A stretch of 64,000 nucleotides of DNA from Pseudothauera nasutitermitis (lineage in GTDB: Bacteria; Pseudomonadota; Gammaproteobacteria; Burkholderiales; Rhodocyclaceae): positions 496,001 through 560,000 of the forward strand of contig NZ_SSOC01000001.1 of the NCBI RefSeq assembly GCF_004801295.1, read 5' to 3'. The notes beneath the pieces are model-generated. The model saw only the letters and a list, made by a program, of their open reading frames with translations, was not told where the DNA came from and searched no databases. Shown piece after piece: positions 24,781 through 33,220 of this stretch. Numbering within the stretch: position 1 is the stretch's first letter; the number at the start of each line of letters is the position of its first letter. The position numbers were made by a program, and so were the translations under genes.

Positions 24781-26952
24781 ATGAAGAAAGTACTCGATTG
24801 CGCGTGCGCGTGCGCGTGCGCCGCGCCTCGTCCGGCCGTGCTGGCCGTCCTGGTTTCCGCCGCGTTTTCCTCGGTCGCCTGGGGGCAGTCCTCTACGGAG
24901 GATATCTATCTCGAACCGGTGGTGGTGACCGATACGGAGCTGGGAAGCTACGTCAGCGAAGTCACGGTGGGCGGCAAGGAGCCCCTCACCGCGCGGGAGA
25001 TTCCCCAGTCGGTCTCCGTGATCACCCGCAAGCAGATCGAAGACCAGGACATGGTCACCATCACCGAGGCGATGCGCCAGGTGACCGGCGTCAACGTCAT
25101 CGCCAACGATACGGTGAACAACCAGTATTTCGTCCGCGGTTACGGGCTTGGCGTCATGTACGACGGCGTGCCCTCCTATAACGGCATGACCCCTTCGCAC
25201 CAGCTCGACTTGGCCGCTTATGAACGTATCGAGGTGCTGCGCGGACCGGCGGGTGTGCTGCGTGGCTCCGGCGAACCGGGCGGCGTGGTCAACTTCGTCA
25301 AGAAGCGGCCGCGGGACAAGTTCGGTTTTTCCTGGGAGGCGAGCGCGGGGTCGTGGGACAACTATCGTGCCGCGGGGGACGTCACCGGCCCGTTGAATCA
25401 GGACGGAAGCCTGCGTGGGCGGCTGGTGGTTTCCAACGAGGACCGCCGCTATTTCTACGACCACACGCAGAGCAAGAAGTGGCTGGGTCTGGCCGCCTTC
25501 GAATACGACGTCACGCCGCGCACCACCCTGTCGCTGTCCTTCGCCGCGCAGGACCAGGACGTGGATGCGCCGTGGTCCGGCCTGCCTGCCATCCGCAATC
25601 TGACCGACCCGGACAACGGCGTGTATCCGTTGCTGGACGTGGCGCGCTCCACCTTCCATGCGCCGGACTGGGGCAAGCTGAGCTACAAGACCGAGGAAAC
25701 CACGGCCAGCGCCGAGCACCGCTTCGACAACGGCTGGGTGGCCAAAGCGGTGGTCAATCATCGCAAGCAGAACCAGTACTACAAGTACGCCTTCATCGGC
25801 ACGGGCGTGCACCCGGTCACCAACCTGGTCGATTACTGGACCCAGCGCGGCGACTACGACTACACCCGCGACGGCCTGGACCTGTATGCCAGTGGCCCGT
25901 TCGAGTTCCTCGGACGGACCCACAACTTCCTCGTCGGCTGGAACACCGAGGTCTACAACAGCAAGGGGAAATTCGCCTGGGGCCCCGATTTCTTCGATGT
26001 TCCCTTCGGCGATACCAGCAGCCTGATCGAACCGGACATCGATTACGCCTCCGGCAGCGAGAGCGAAACCAAACAGCACGGTCTCTACACGCAAGTGCGC
26101 CTGAGCGTGGCAGACCCGCTGACCCTGGTGCTGGGCGCGCGCACCACCACGTTCAAGGCCAAGTCCCGCAACCGGGCACCGTCGAACCCGACCGCATGGC
26201 GCGACGGCGCCGAGGCCGACAACGAGATCACGCCCTACGGCGCGGTGCTTTTCGATCTGAACCAGAACATCACGCTGTACGGCAGCTATACCAGCATCTT
26301 CGCGCCGCAGACCCAGGAGAAGCTCGGCGGCGGCACGCTGGATCCGCGCACCGGCCACCAGTACGAACTGGGCGGCAAGGCCGAGTTCTTCGACGGCAAG
26401 CTCGCCGCGTCGCTGGCCGCCTTCAACATCCGCGACAAGGACCGCGCCTATGCTGCAACCCCTCCGAACGACAGCTTTTATCTCAATGCCGGGGAGATCG
26501 AGAGCAAGGGCTGGGAGGCCGAAGTCAGCGGTTCGCCGCTGCCGGGCCTGGACCTGATTGCCGGCTACACCCGCCTGACCACGCGCTACCTGAAGGATCG
26601 CAGCAGCCAGGGGATGGACTACTCCATCGCCTCGCCGAAGCACCAGTTCAAGCTGTGGGCCAACTACCGCTTCGCCCAGGATAGCGATCTGGCCGGCTTC
26701 AGCGTCGGTCTCGGCCTGCTGGCGCAGAGCAAGACGCAAAGTTCGCGCGGCTGGCGCGACCAGTTGCTGAACAGCGGCTACGGCGTGGTCAACGGGCGCA
26801 TCGCGTACCAGATCGACAAAAACTACTCGCTGAGCCTGCTGGTGAACAACGTGCTGGACCGCAAGTACTACGCATCCGTAGGTACTCCGAACATCTACAA
26901 CTTCTACGGCGAACCGCGCAACTTCACGCTGACGCTCCGTGCAACGTACTGA
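24781..26952 (+). CDS. TonB-dependent receptor, siderophore/metallophore type
   Basis: A 723-residue outer-membrane receptor. The signal peptide has an odd n-region of four Cys-Ala pairs from residue 7. The plug domain begins near residue 55 (LTAREIPQSVSVITRKQIEDQ) and contains YERIEVLRGPAGVLRGSGEPGG, typical of FpvA/FhuE-like ferric-siderophore receptors. The barrel ends in FTLTLRATY with the expected aromatic terminus. No N-terminal STN signalling domain is present, so it is not a FecI/FecR transducer. No Fur box was found upstream. The next gene begins before or right after its stop. Substrate is unknown; the MerR neighbour hints at a metal complex other than iron. Confidence 0.9.
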   Translation: MKKVLDCACACACAAPRPAVLAVLVSAAFSSVAWGQSSTEDIYLEPVVVTDTELGSYVSEVTVGGKEPLTAREIPQSVSVITRKQIEDQDMVTITEAMRQVTGVNVIANDTVNNQYFVRGYGLGVMYDGVPSYNGMTPSHQLDLAAYERIEVLRGPAGVLRGSGEPGGVVNFVKKRPRDKFGFSWEASAGSWDNYRAAGDVTGPLNQDGSLRGRLVVSNEDRRYFYDHTQSKKWLGLAAFEYDVTPRTTLSLSFAAQDQDVDAPWSGLPAIRNLTDPDNGVYPLLDVARSTFHAPDWGKLSYKTEETTASAEHRFDNGWVAKAVVNHRKQNQYYKYAFIGTGVHPVTNLVDYWTQRGDYDYTRDGLDLYASGPFEFLGRTHNFLVGWNTEVYNSKGKFAWGPDFFDVPFGDTSSLIEPDIDYASGSESETKQHGLYTQVRLSVADPLTLVLGARTTTFKAKSRNRAPSNPTAWRDGAEADNEITPYGAVLFDLNQNITLYGSYTSIFAPQTQEKLGGGTLDPRTGHQYELGGKAEFFDGKLAASLAAFNIRDKDRAYAATPPNDSFYLNAGEIESKGWEAEVSGSPLPGLDLIAGYTRLTTRYLKDRSSQGMDYSIASPKHQFKLWANYRFAQDSDLAGFSVGLGLLAQSKTQSSRGWRDQLLNSGYGVVNGRIAYQIDKNYSLSLLVNNVLDRKYYASVGTPNIYNFYGEPRNFTLTLRATY

Positions 26953-28717
26953 GGAAATGGGCGGCCAGGCAGCGGTGGCCGCGCCGCCGCTTCCCGCGAG
27001 GCCGGCGGACGTCCCGCCGGCCTCGCGGCGCGCGCGCCTGGGCGCCGCCTGGCGGCTGGCGCGCGCCTACTGGGTGTCGGAGGAGCGCTGGCCGGCGCGC
27101 GGGCTGCTCGCATTGGTGGTCGTACTCGATCTGCTGATCGTGTATCGCTACACGCGCATCAGCTACTGGCAAAAGGACTTCTACGATGCCTTGACCAACT
27201 ACGACGTCGACGCCTTCTACCTTGGCCTGCTCGAACTGCTGATCATCGCCATGATCGGCATCGTCCTCGACGCCAGCCGCACCTACACCGCGCAGTACCT
27301 GGAAATCCGCTGGCGCAACTGGATGACCGACGTTTTCCTGCAACGCTGGTTCTCCGGCAGGGCCTACTATCGTTTCGAACGCGGCAACGGGGCCGACAAC
27401 CCCGACCAGCGCATCGCCGAGGACCTGCGCCTGATGGCCAGCAACACCCTGGAACTCGGCCTGGGCCTGCTGAGCAACCTCACCACGCTCGCCTCCTTCG
27501 CCGTCATCGTCTGGGGGCTGTCCGGCACGCTGTCACTGGCCTTGGGCGGCACCACGCTGGAGGTGCCGGGCTACATCTTCTGGGCCGCCGTGCTGTACGC
27601 CCTGGCGGGCTCGTGGGCGATGGAGAAGATCGGCGGCCGCATGGTGACGATCGACTACACCCAGCAGCAGCGCGAGGCGGACTTCCGCGTGCTGCTGGTG
27701 CGGGTGCGCGAATACGCCGAGCAGATCGCCTTCTACCGCGGCGAAAAGGCCGAGGAAGCGCGCTTGCGCGATTCCTTCCGGGCCATCCGCGCCAATTGGC
27801 GCGAGATCATGACCTACACCAAGCGCATCACCATCGCCGACAGCTTCTATACCGAGGTCGGCGCCATCGTGCCCACCTTGCTGGTCGGGCCGCGCTACTT
27901 CGCCCACCAGATGACCTTCGGCGATTACATGCAGCTCGGGCAGGCCTTCATGCGGGTGCGCGTGTCCCTGTCATGGTTCATCTATAAATACAAGGAACTG
28001 GCCCTGCTGCGCTCGGTGTACCGGCGCCTGGTGGAGTTCGAACGCGTGCTGGCCCATCCGCCCGACGCGCGGACGCTGGTCCGGCCCGAGCCGGATGCCG
28101 CTGCGATCGAGGCGCGCGGCCTGAGCCTGCGTCTGCCCGACGGCCGACAGCTGGTCGATACGCTGGACTGGCGCATTGCCCCCGGCGAGCGCTGGCTGAT
28201 CCGCGGGCATTCCGGCGCCGGCAAGAGCACCTTGCTGCGCGCCCTGGCCGGGCTGTGGCCGCACGGCAGCGGGGAGATCGCCATGCCGGCGGGGCGGGAA
28301 ATGTTCCTGCCGCAGCAGAGCTATCTGCCCGTCGGCTCGCTGCGCGCCTGTCTGTGCTATCCGAGCGATGAGCAGTGGTTCGGCATCGGCGAGTGCCTGG
28401 CGGTGTTGCGCGAGGTGGGGCTGGAGGAGTTGGCCGGCGAACTGGACGTGCACGACAACTGGGCCAAGCGCCTGTCGCCCGGGGAGCAGCAGCGTCTGGC
28501 GTTTGCGCGCCTGCTGCTGCACAAGCCGGCCTGGGTGTTCCTGGACGAATCGACGTCCTCGCTCGACCCGCGCAACGAGAGCCGGCTGTACGAACTGCTC
28601 ATCGAGCGCTTGCCGGGCGCTGCCATCGTCAGCGTCGCGCACCGTACCAGCCTGGCGCGCTTCCATACGCACGCCCTCGAACTCGGCGAGGGGCGCGCGG
28701 CGGTGGTGGCGCCATGA
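26939..28717 (+). CDS. YddA/BacA-type ABC transporter (fused permease-ATPase)
   Basis: A 592-residue inner-membrane protein with an ABC_membrane_2 (SbmA/BacA/YddA-like) domain in residues 1-360 and a C-terminal ATPase. Characteristic segments are YWQKDFYDALTNYDV, LEIRWRNWMTDVFLQRWF, NPDQRIAEDLRLMASNTLEL and the Walker A GHSGAGKSTLLRALAGL; the signature motif LSPGEQQRLAFARLLL and Walker B WVFLDESTSSLD follow. Relatives transport peptides or vitamin B12. The listed start is GTG at 26939, overlapping the receptor by 14 bases; ATG at 26957, just after that stop, is an equal alternative. Direction of transport cannot be told. Confidence 0.88.
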   Translation: MQRTEEMGGQAAVAAPPLPARPADVPPASRRARLGAAWRLARAYWVSEERWPARGLLALVVVLDLLIVYRYTRISYWQKDFYDALTNYDVDAFYLGLLELLIIAMIGIVLDASRTYTAQYLEIRWRNWMTDVFLQRWFSGRAYYRFERGNGADNPDQRIAEDLRLMASNTLELGLGLLSNLTTLASFAVIVWGLSGTLSLALGGTTLEVPGYIFWAAVLYALAGSWAMEKIGGRMVTIDYTQQQREADFRVLLVRVREYAEQIAFYRGEKAEEARLRDSFRAIRANWREIMTYTKRITIADSFYTEVGAIVPTLLVGPRYFAHQMTFGDYMQLGQAFMRVRVSLSWFIYKYKELALLRSVYRRLVEFERVLAHPPDARTLVRPEPDAAAIEARGLSLRLPDGRQLVDTLDWRIAPGERWLIRGHSGAGKSTLLRALAGLWPHGSGEIAMPAGREMFLPQQSYLPVGSLRACLCYPSDEQWFGIGECLAVLREVGLEELAGELDVHDNWAKRLSPGEQQRLAFARLLLHKPAWVFLDESTSSLDPRNESRLYELLIERLPGAAIVSVAHRTSLARFHTHALELGEGRAAVVAP

Positions 28718-29478
28718 CCGGGCGCTTGCGCGGAGGGGGCGGGGAGCGCTCCTCGACGCATGCCGTCGCCTTCCTGCTTGCCCTGGGCCTGCATGCCGCC
28801 CTCGGCGCGTGGATGTTGAGCCGGCCCAGCGGGCTGGTGTCGGCGGGGGATACGCCCCAGCCCATGTTCGTTGCGCTGATCGACGCACCCGGCCCCGTGG
28901 CGGAAGTGCCGGAACCGTCCGCCGTTGCCGAGCCGCCGCCCGCGCCGCAGCCGGGCAAGCCGGCGGTGCGTCCGCGCGCCGAGCCCGCGCGTCCGGCGGT
29001 CAAGCCCCGCAAGCAGGCCGAGGAGAAGGTGCTGGAGACGGCCGCGGAAACCGCGCTGACCTCGGCGCGGGAGGCCACGGAAGCCGCCGCGTACGAGTCG
29101 CCGGCCACCGCCAGCCCCGCGCCGGCGGCCGAAAGCGCCGCGCGCCCGGCAGCCGCCGCGGCGCAAGGCGTTCCGGCGGCGGAGTCCGCCCGCCCGGTGG
29201 CCTACGCGGAGGCCTCCTATCTGCACAATCCGCGCCCGGCCTACCCGCTCAAGGCACGCCGCCAGCGGGCGGAGGGCAAGGTGCTGCTGCGGGTGCTGGT
29301 GACCGAGGAAGGCAGGCCGGCCCGGGTGGAAATCATCGCCAGCTCGGGTTCGGAACTGCTGGATCATGCCGCCCGCGAGGCGGTGGAAAGATGGCGCTTC
29401 GTCGCGGCGAAACGGGGGGATTCCCCGGTGGAGGCCACGGTGGTGGTGCCGGTTGTATTCAAGATAGGAGTCGGTTGA
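28714..29478 (+). CDS. tonB: TonB energy transducer
   Basis: A 254-residue periplasm-spanning protein: N-terminal membrane helix (VAFLLALGLHAALGAWML, about residues 18-36), a long Pro/Ala/Glu-rich linker, and a C-terminal TonB domain (PRPAYPLKARRQRAEGKVLLRV, then AAREAVERWRFVAAKRG) ending FKIGVG. The ATG at 28714 overlaps the ABC gene stop by ATGA. A dedicated TonB next to one receptor suggests it serves that receptor. The longer in-frame reading upstream lies inside the ABC gene. Confidence 0.92.
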   Translation: MTGRLRGGGGERSSTHAVAFLLALGLHAALGAWMLSRPSGLVSAGDTPQPMFVALIDAPGPVAEVPEPSAVAEPPPAPQPGKPAVRPRAEPARPAVKPRKQAEEKVLETAAETALTSAREATEAAAYESPATASPAPAAESAARPAAAAAQGVPAAESARPVAYAEASYLHNPRPAYPLKARRQRAEGKVLLRVLVTEEGRPARVEIIASSGSELLDHAAREAVERWRFVAAKRGDSPVEATVVVPVVFKIGVG

Positions 29479-29480
29479 AC

Positions 29481-30185
29481 ATGGATGTGGATGCGTTCGG
29501 TATTCAACACCTCTGGGCGCAGGCCGATACGGTGATCCGTGTCGTTGCCGCGGCCCTGCTGGCGATGTCGGTGGCGAGCTGGTACGTGATCGCCCTGCGC
29601 GGCCACCGCGTGCTGCGCGCGAGCCGCCAGCGTGTGGTGCTGCAAGGCCTGTGGGCGCTGCGGCGGCCGGAAGAGGTGGCGGAAGCCCTGGAGCGGCGGG
29701 CTGCCGGGTCGGTATTCGCGGAGCTGGCCGGGCGCACGGTCGCGGCCGTCGAGCAGTGGAAAACGCATGGCGCGGGCACGCCGGACGCCGAGGACTGCGT
29801 GGCAAGGGCCTTCCGCCGGGTCGCCGGAGAGGCCGCCGCACGGCGCGAGCAGGGCCTCACCCTGTTGGCCTCGGTGGGTTCCACCGCGCCGTTCATCGGC
29901 CTGTTCGGCACGGTGTGGGGGATCTACCATGCCCTCGTGGCCATCTCGGCATCCGGCGCGGCCACCCTCGACAAGGTTGCCGGGCCGGTCGGCGAGGCGC
30001 TGATCATGACCGCCTTCGGCCTGTTCGTGGCGATTCCGGCGGTGCTCGCCTACAACGCCTTCGGCCGCGCCAACCGCATCGAGCAGGCCCGCCTGGAGTC
30101 CTTTGCGCACGATCTGCATGCCTGGCTGGAAGAGGCGGAACGGCGCGGCGGGCCGGCGCGTTTGTCGCAGCGTGCCGCGTCATGA
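29481..30185 (+). CDS. exbB: ExbB/TolQ/MotA-family proton channel
   Basis: A 234-residue inner-membrane protein with three helices: an N-terminal one (residues 19-40), and the MotA/TolQ/ExbB core GLTLLASVGSTAPFIGLFGTVWGIYHAL, then GEALIMTAFGLFVAIPAVLAYNAF. With ExbD and TonB it couples the proton gradient to outer-membrane transport. The start is 2 bases after the tonB stop, with AGGAG about 12 bases upstream. Confidence 0.93.
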   Translation: MDVDAFGIQHLWAQADTVIRVVAAALLAMSVASWYVIALRGHRVLRASRQRVVLQGLWALRRPEEVAEALERRAAGSVFAELAGRTVAAVEQWKTHGAGTPDAEDCVARAFRRVAGEAAARREQGLTLLASVGSTAPFIGLFGTVWGIYHALVAISASGAATLDKVAGPVGEALIMTAFGLFVAIPAVLAYNAFGRANRIEQARLESFAHDLHAWLEEAERRGGPARLSQRAAS

Positions 30186-30592
30186 AGATTTCCAGCGAAG
30201 TCGGCGCTGAGGGCGTTCCGCAGCACGAGATCAACATGGTGCCGCTGATCGACGTGATGCTCGTGCTGCTGATCATCTTCATGATCACCGCGCCGCTGGT
30301 GACCCGCGCGGTCGAGGTCGATCTGCCGCGTGCCGCCGCGCCCGTGCAGGAGCGGCCGGCGGTGGTGGCCCTGTCCATCGACGCGGCGGGCGGCCTGCAC
30401 TGGAACGGCGCCGCGTTGGCGGATGCGGAGCTGGCGGACAGGTTGTCGGCGGCGGCCGCGACGACCCCCCAGCCCGAACTGCACCTGCGCGCCGATCGGG
30501 CGACTCCTTACGAGCGCGTTGCCCGGACGCTGGCGGCCGCACGCGCCGCCGGCCTGGAACGCATCGGCTTCGTCATGCTGCCGGAAGGTTGA
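30182..30592 (+). CDS. exbD: ExbD/TolR-family protein
   Basis: A 136-residue bitopic protein. EINMVPLIDVMLVLLIIFMITAPL (residues 16-39) is the ExbD/TolR membrane helix with the essential Asp in PLIDVML. The periplasmic part ends in ALERIGFVMLPEG-like residues. It overlaps exbB by ATGA. Last gene of the merR-receptor-ABC-tonB-exbBD run. Confidence 0.93.
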   Translation: MKISSEVGAEGVPQHEINMVPLIDVMLVLLIIFMITAPLVTRAVEVDLPRAAAPVQERPAVVALSIDAAGGLHWNGAALADAELADRLSAAAATTPQPELHLRADRATPYERVARTLAAARAAGLERIGFVMLPEG

Positions 30593-30635
30593 TCGCAGGA
30601 CGGCAGATGATTTTTCATCTGTGCTTCCATGATGA

Positions 30636-30664
30636 TTGAACTTATCTAAAGTTTTTTAGATAAT
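30636..30664 (+). promoter_or_regulatory. Promoter with overlapping inverted-repeat operator for the first AbiE pair
   Basis: TTGAAC (30636-30641) and GATAAT (30659-30664) are separated by 17 bases, a good sigma-70 promoter. A perfect 9-bp inverted repeat, TTATCTAAA-GTTT-TTTAGATAA (30642-30663), fills the spacer and most of the -10 box, so a bound repressor would block RNA polymerase. GGAGG at 30675-30679 precedes the ATG at 30687. Antitoxins of AbiE systems bind inverted repeats in their own promoters. Confidence 0.72.
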
Positions 30665-30686
30665 TTTCTGCATGGAGGGTTTCAAC

Positions 30687-31556
30687 ATGGCGAAACGGCA
30701 ACTCACGGCGACGGAAGCATTCGACCTGCGTCAAGCGCTCCACGTTGCGACCTTGGACGCCTTGATGGCATCACGACGCTGGGAACCGGGCGATCTCGTA
30801 TTCCAAGGGGGGACCAGCCTGCATCTGGCCCACGGTTCACCCCGGTTCAGCGAAGACCTGGACTTCCTCGTCCGTTCCGCGCTCAAGCTCGATTCCATCG
30901 GCGAGTCGGTTCAGGCCCGCCTCGATGGCACCGCCTGGCTTCCCGGCGACACGCGCCTGACCGTCGGCAAAGCCAAGGACGGACGCAACCCTCATGCTTT
31001 CGTTGTGTCCATCGGCGGCCCCGAAGTGATCGGTGCCGTGCGGGTCAAGGTCGAGATGTGGCAGACCCAGGAGACGGCACTGTCTGCCGTGAAAGCCATC
31101 ATTGCCCCGGTGAGGCTGGCCCGTGGGCCTGCCGCCGGCATGCAAACCTTCGTGCCCACGGCCGACCTGCCGGAAATTTTCGCCGACAAGGTCTTCGCGC
31201 TCGCGGCACGCGCCTATCTCAAGCCCCGGGATGTGTTCGACCTGCACTGGCTTGGCACTTACGGCGGCCTGCGAGAGTGCTCGGCAGACGACCTGCGCGT
31301 CAGGCTTGCGACCTACCCCGGCGAGACGCCGTCGGCGTGGCTTGAAAAAGCGTTCGCACGCCGTATGGAACTGCGCGACGCCGGGGATGCCATCACCACC
31401 GACCTCAAGCGATGGTTGCCTTCGTCATGGCCTTTGACCGAAAGCATGACGAAGGACATGGCCCGGTTTGCGATTCATGCCCTTGAGCAAGGCATTGATG
31501 CGATGCGCGAGGTCGGGGCCGGGTACCCCGGCGATGATGAAATCCCAAGGCCATGA
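30687..31556 (+). CDS. AbiEii-family nucleotidyltransferase toxin
   Basis: A 289-residue protein of the AbiEii/AbiGii toxin family (type IV toxin-antitoxin). The nucleotidyltransferase motif is visible as GGTSL (residues 41-45) and RFSEDLDF (53-60), with further conserved blocks RVKVEMW and LPEIFADKVFALAARAYLKPRDVFDL. The ATG at 30687 is chosen because GGAGG sits 7 bases before it; an ATG at 30672 would bury that site. It overlaps the next gene by ATGA. Here the toxin gene is first, the reverse of the usual antitoxin-first order. Confidence 0.85.
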   Translation: MAKRQLTATEAFDLRQALHVATLDALMASRRWEPGDLVFQGGTSLHLAHGSPRFSEDLDFLVRSALKLDSIGESVQARLDGTAWLPGDTRLTVGKAKDGRNPHAFVVSIGGPEVIGAVRVKVEMWQTQETALSAVKAIIAPVRLARGPAAGMQTFVPTADLPEIFADKVFALAARAYLKPRDVFDLHWLGTYGGLRECSADDLRVRLATYPGETPSAWLEKAFARRMELRDAGDAITTDLKRWLPSSWPLTESMTKDMARFAIHALEQGIDAMREVGAGYPGDDEIPRP

Positions 31557-32167
31557 GACAGCAAACCTCAGCCATCGTGCGGCTGCAAAGTCTGCCGCCC
31601 ATTTTCCGTGGCGCCGATCTGACGATCCGCTTCCAATGGACGTCCAAGGCCGCCTCCCAGTACCTCTACCTGTGGAAACGGCGAGGACTCGTGCAGGGGC
31701 TTGGCGGACACAGCGACGTGTATGCCAACCTGCTGACGAATCCGAGGCCCGACTGGGAAAAGGCGGTTCTGACCGCCATGCCCTCTGCCGTGGCCATCGG
31801 CATCGAGGCACTGCGTCAGGCCGGATGGACGACACAGGTGCCTCATCGTCCCAGCGTTGCCGTGAATGCCAGGCAGTCGGTGTTCAACGTCGCCCCCTTC
31901 GAGATCGTCGCCCGCGATCCCAAGTGGTTCGAGGCGGCCCGCAGCGGCATCCAGGGCGACCGTGCCTTGGGTCTGCCCGTGCTGCGCCCGTCCTGGGCAC
32001 TGGCTGACATGCTGCGCACCCACGGCTGGGGAAAATGCGGCTTGTGGCCCGATGACATCGACTGGGACGAGATCGGCGAGCAGGACGAAGCGGACTGGCA
32101 AGCTGCCTGTACAGCCTTTGGGATGGCTTGCCGCTCCCTTCAGGAACAGGCCGTCGCATCCCGCTGA
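31553..32167 (+). CDS. AbiEi-like antitoxin (helix-turn-helix plus C-terminal domain)
   Basis: A 204-residue protein coupled to the toxin gene by an ATGA overlap. The N-terminus has a winged-helix-like segment (TSKAASQYLYLWKRRGLVQGLGG, about residues 30-52) and the middle has AIGIEALRQAGWTTQVPHRPSVAV, resembling AbiEi antitoxins of the COG5340 type. It probably neutralises the upstream nucleotidyltransferase and represses the promoter at 30636-30664. No other gene follows in this orientation. The antitoxin call is by context plus weak similarity. Confidence 0.65.
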   Translation: MRQQTSAIVRLQSLPPIFRGADLTIRFQWTSKAASQYLYLWKRRGLVQGLGGHSDVYANLLTNPRPDWEKAVLTAMPSAVAIGIEALRQAGWTTQVPHRPSVAVNARQSVFNVAPFEIVARDPKWFEAARSGIQGDRALGLPVLRPSWALADMLRTHGWGKCGLWPDDIDWDEIGEQDEADWQAACTAFGMACRSLQEQAVASR

Positions 32168-32230
32168 CCCGGAAAATTACCTGTCGCCCGACGTTGATCC
32201 CTTGCCGCGGGTGCCGGCGGCAAGCCGCCT

Positions 32231-33220
32231 TCAGCCGGCCGCTTCGTGCAGGTGGCAGGCCGCGTGGCGCCCGGGGGCGATCTCGCGCAGCGCCGGGCGT
32301 TCTTCGCGGCAGCGCGCGAAAGCCCGCGGGCAGCGCGGGTGGAAATGGCAGCCGGGGGGCGGGGCGAGCGGCGAGGGCAGTTCGCCGCGAATGGCGACGA
32401 AGTGCTTCTTCTCCGCCTTGAGCGTCGGGGTGTCGGCCAGCAGGGCCTGGGTGTAGGGGTGGGCCGGCGCGGCGAACAGTTCGTCCGCCGGGGCGAGTTC
32501 CACGACGCGGCCCAGGTACAGGATGGCGACGCGGTCGCACAGGTGGCGCACCACGCCGAGGTCGTGGCTGATGAACAGATAGGTCAGGCCGAGGCGGCCG
32601 CGCAGTTCGCCGAACAGGTTGAGCACCTGCGCCTGCACCGACACGTCCAGCGCGGCGACCGGTTCGTCGCAGACCAGCAGCGCGGGCTTCACCGCCAGCG
32701 CGCGGGCGATGCCGATGCGCGCGCGCTGGCCGCCGGAGAACTGGTGCGCAAAGCGCCCCGCGGCGCCCGCGTCCAGCCCGACCTGATGCAGCAGCCCGGC
32801 AACGTATTCCGCCTGTGCGGCGCGGGTGATCAGCCCGTGCGTGCGCGGCGCCTCGGCGATCAGTTCGCCCACCCGCATGCGCGGGTTCAGCGAGGCGGAA
32901 GGGTCCTGGAAGACCATCTGGATGCCGTGCGCGGCCACCGGCGTGGCGTCGATCTCTGCGCCGCGCCACAGGCGGCGGCCGTGCTCGGGCCGCAGCAGGC
33001 CGGCGGCGACCCGGCCGAGCGTCGATTTGCCGCTGCCGGATTCGCCGACCAGGCCGAGCACCTCGCCCGCGCCGATCTCCACATCGACGCCGTCCAGCGC
33101 CTGCACGCGCGCGGGCGGGGGCAGCCAGCCCAGATGCATGCCGAGGCGTTCGAGCCAGTCCGGGCGCGGGCCGAAGTGCTTGTGGATGCCGCGCAGGGCG
33201 AGCAGCGGCGGCGTGTTCAT
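32231..33220 (-). CDS. Peptide-type ABC importer ATPase, DppF/OppF-like (system 1)
   Basis: A 329-residue ATP-binding subunit. Walker [12 protein letters not shown] is near residue 60, signature FSGGQRARIGIARAL and Walker B LLVCDEPVAALD follow, and the C-terminal oligo-peptide transporter tail has GCHFHPRCPRAFARC with conserved Cys. The ATG at 33220 overlaps the upstream ATPase gene by ATGA. Last gene of a five-gene operon: binding protein, two permeases, two ATPases. Substrate is not identified; context suggests organosulfur or peptide compounds. Confidence 0.92.
   Translation of the reverse strand: MNTPPLLALRGIHKHFGPRPDWLERLGMHLGWLPPPARVQALDGVDVEIGAGEVLGLVGESGSGKSTLGRVAAGLLRPEHGRRLWRGAEIDATPVAAHGIQMVFQDPSASLNPRMRVGELIAEAPRTHGLITRAAQAEYVAGLLHQVGLDAGAAGRFAHQFSGGQRARIGIARALAVKPALLVCDEPVAALDVSVQAQVLNLFGELRGRLGLTYLFISHDLGVVRHLCDRVAILYLGRVVELAPADELFAAPAHPYTQALLADTPTLKAEKKHFVAIRGELPSPLAPPPGCHFHPRCPRAFARCREERPALREIAPGRHAACHLHEAAG

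Noticed and set aside
24781-26952. TonB receptor as the missing partner of FecI/FecR at 57663-59196
   Set aside because: No N-terminal STN signalling domain; the mature protein begins almost at once with the plug, and it is 31 kb away with its own MerR gene.
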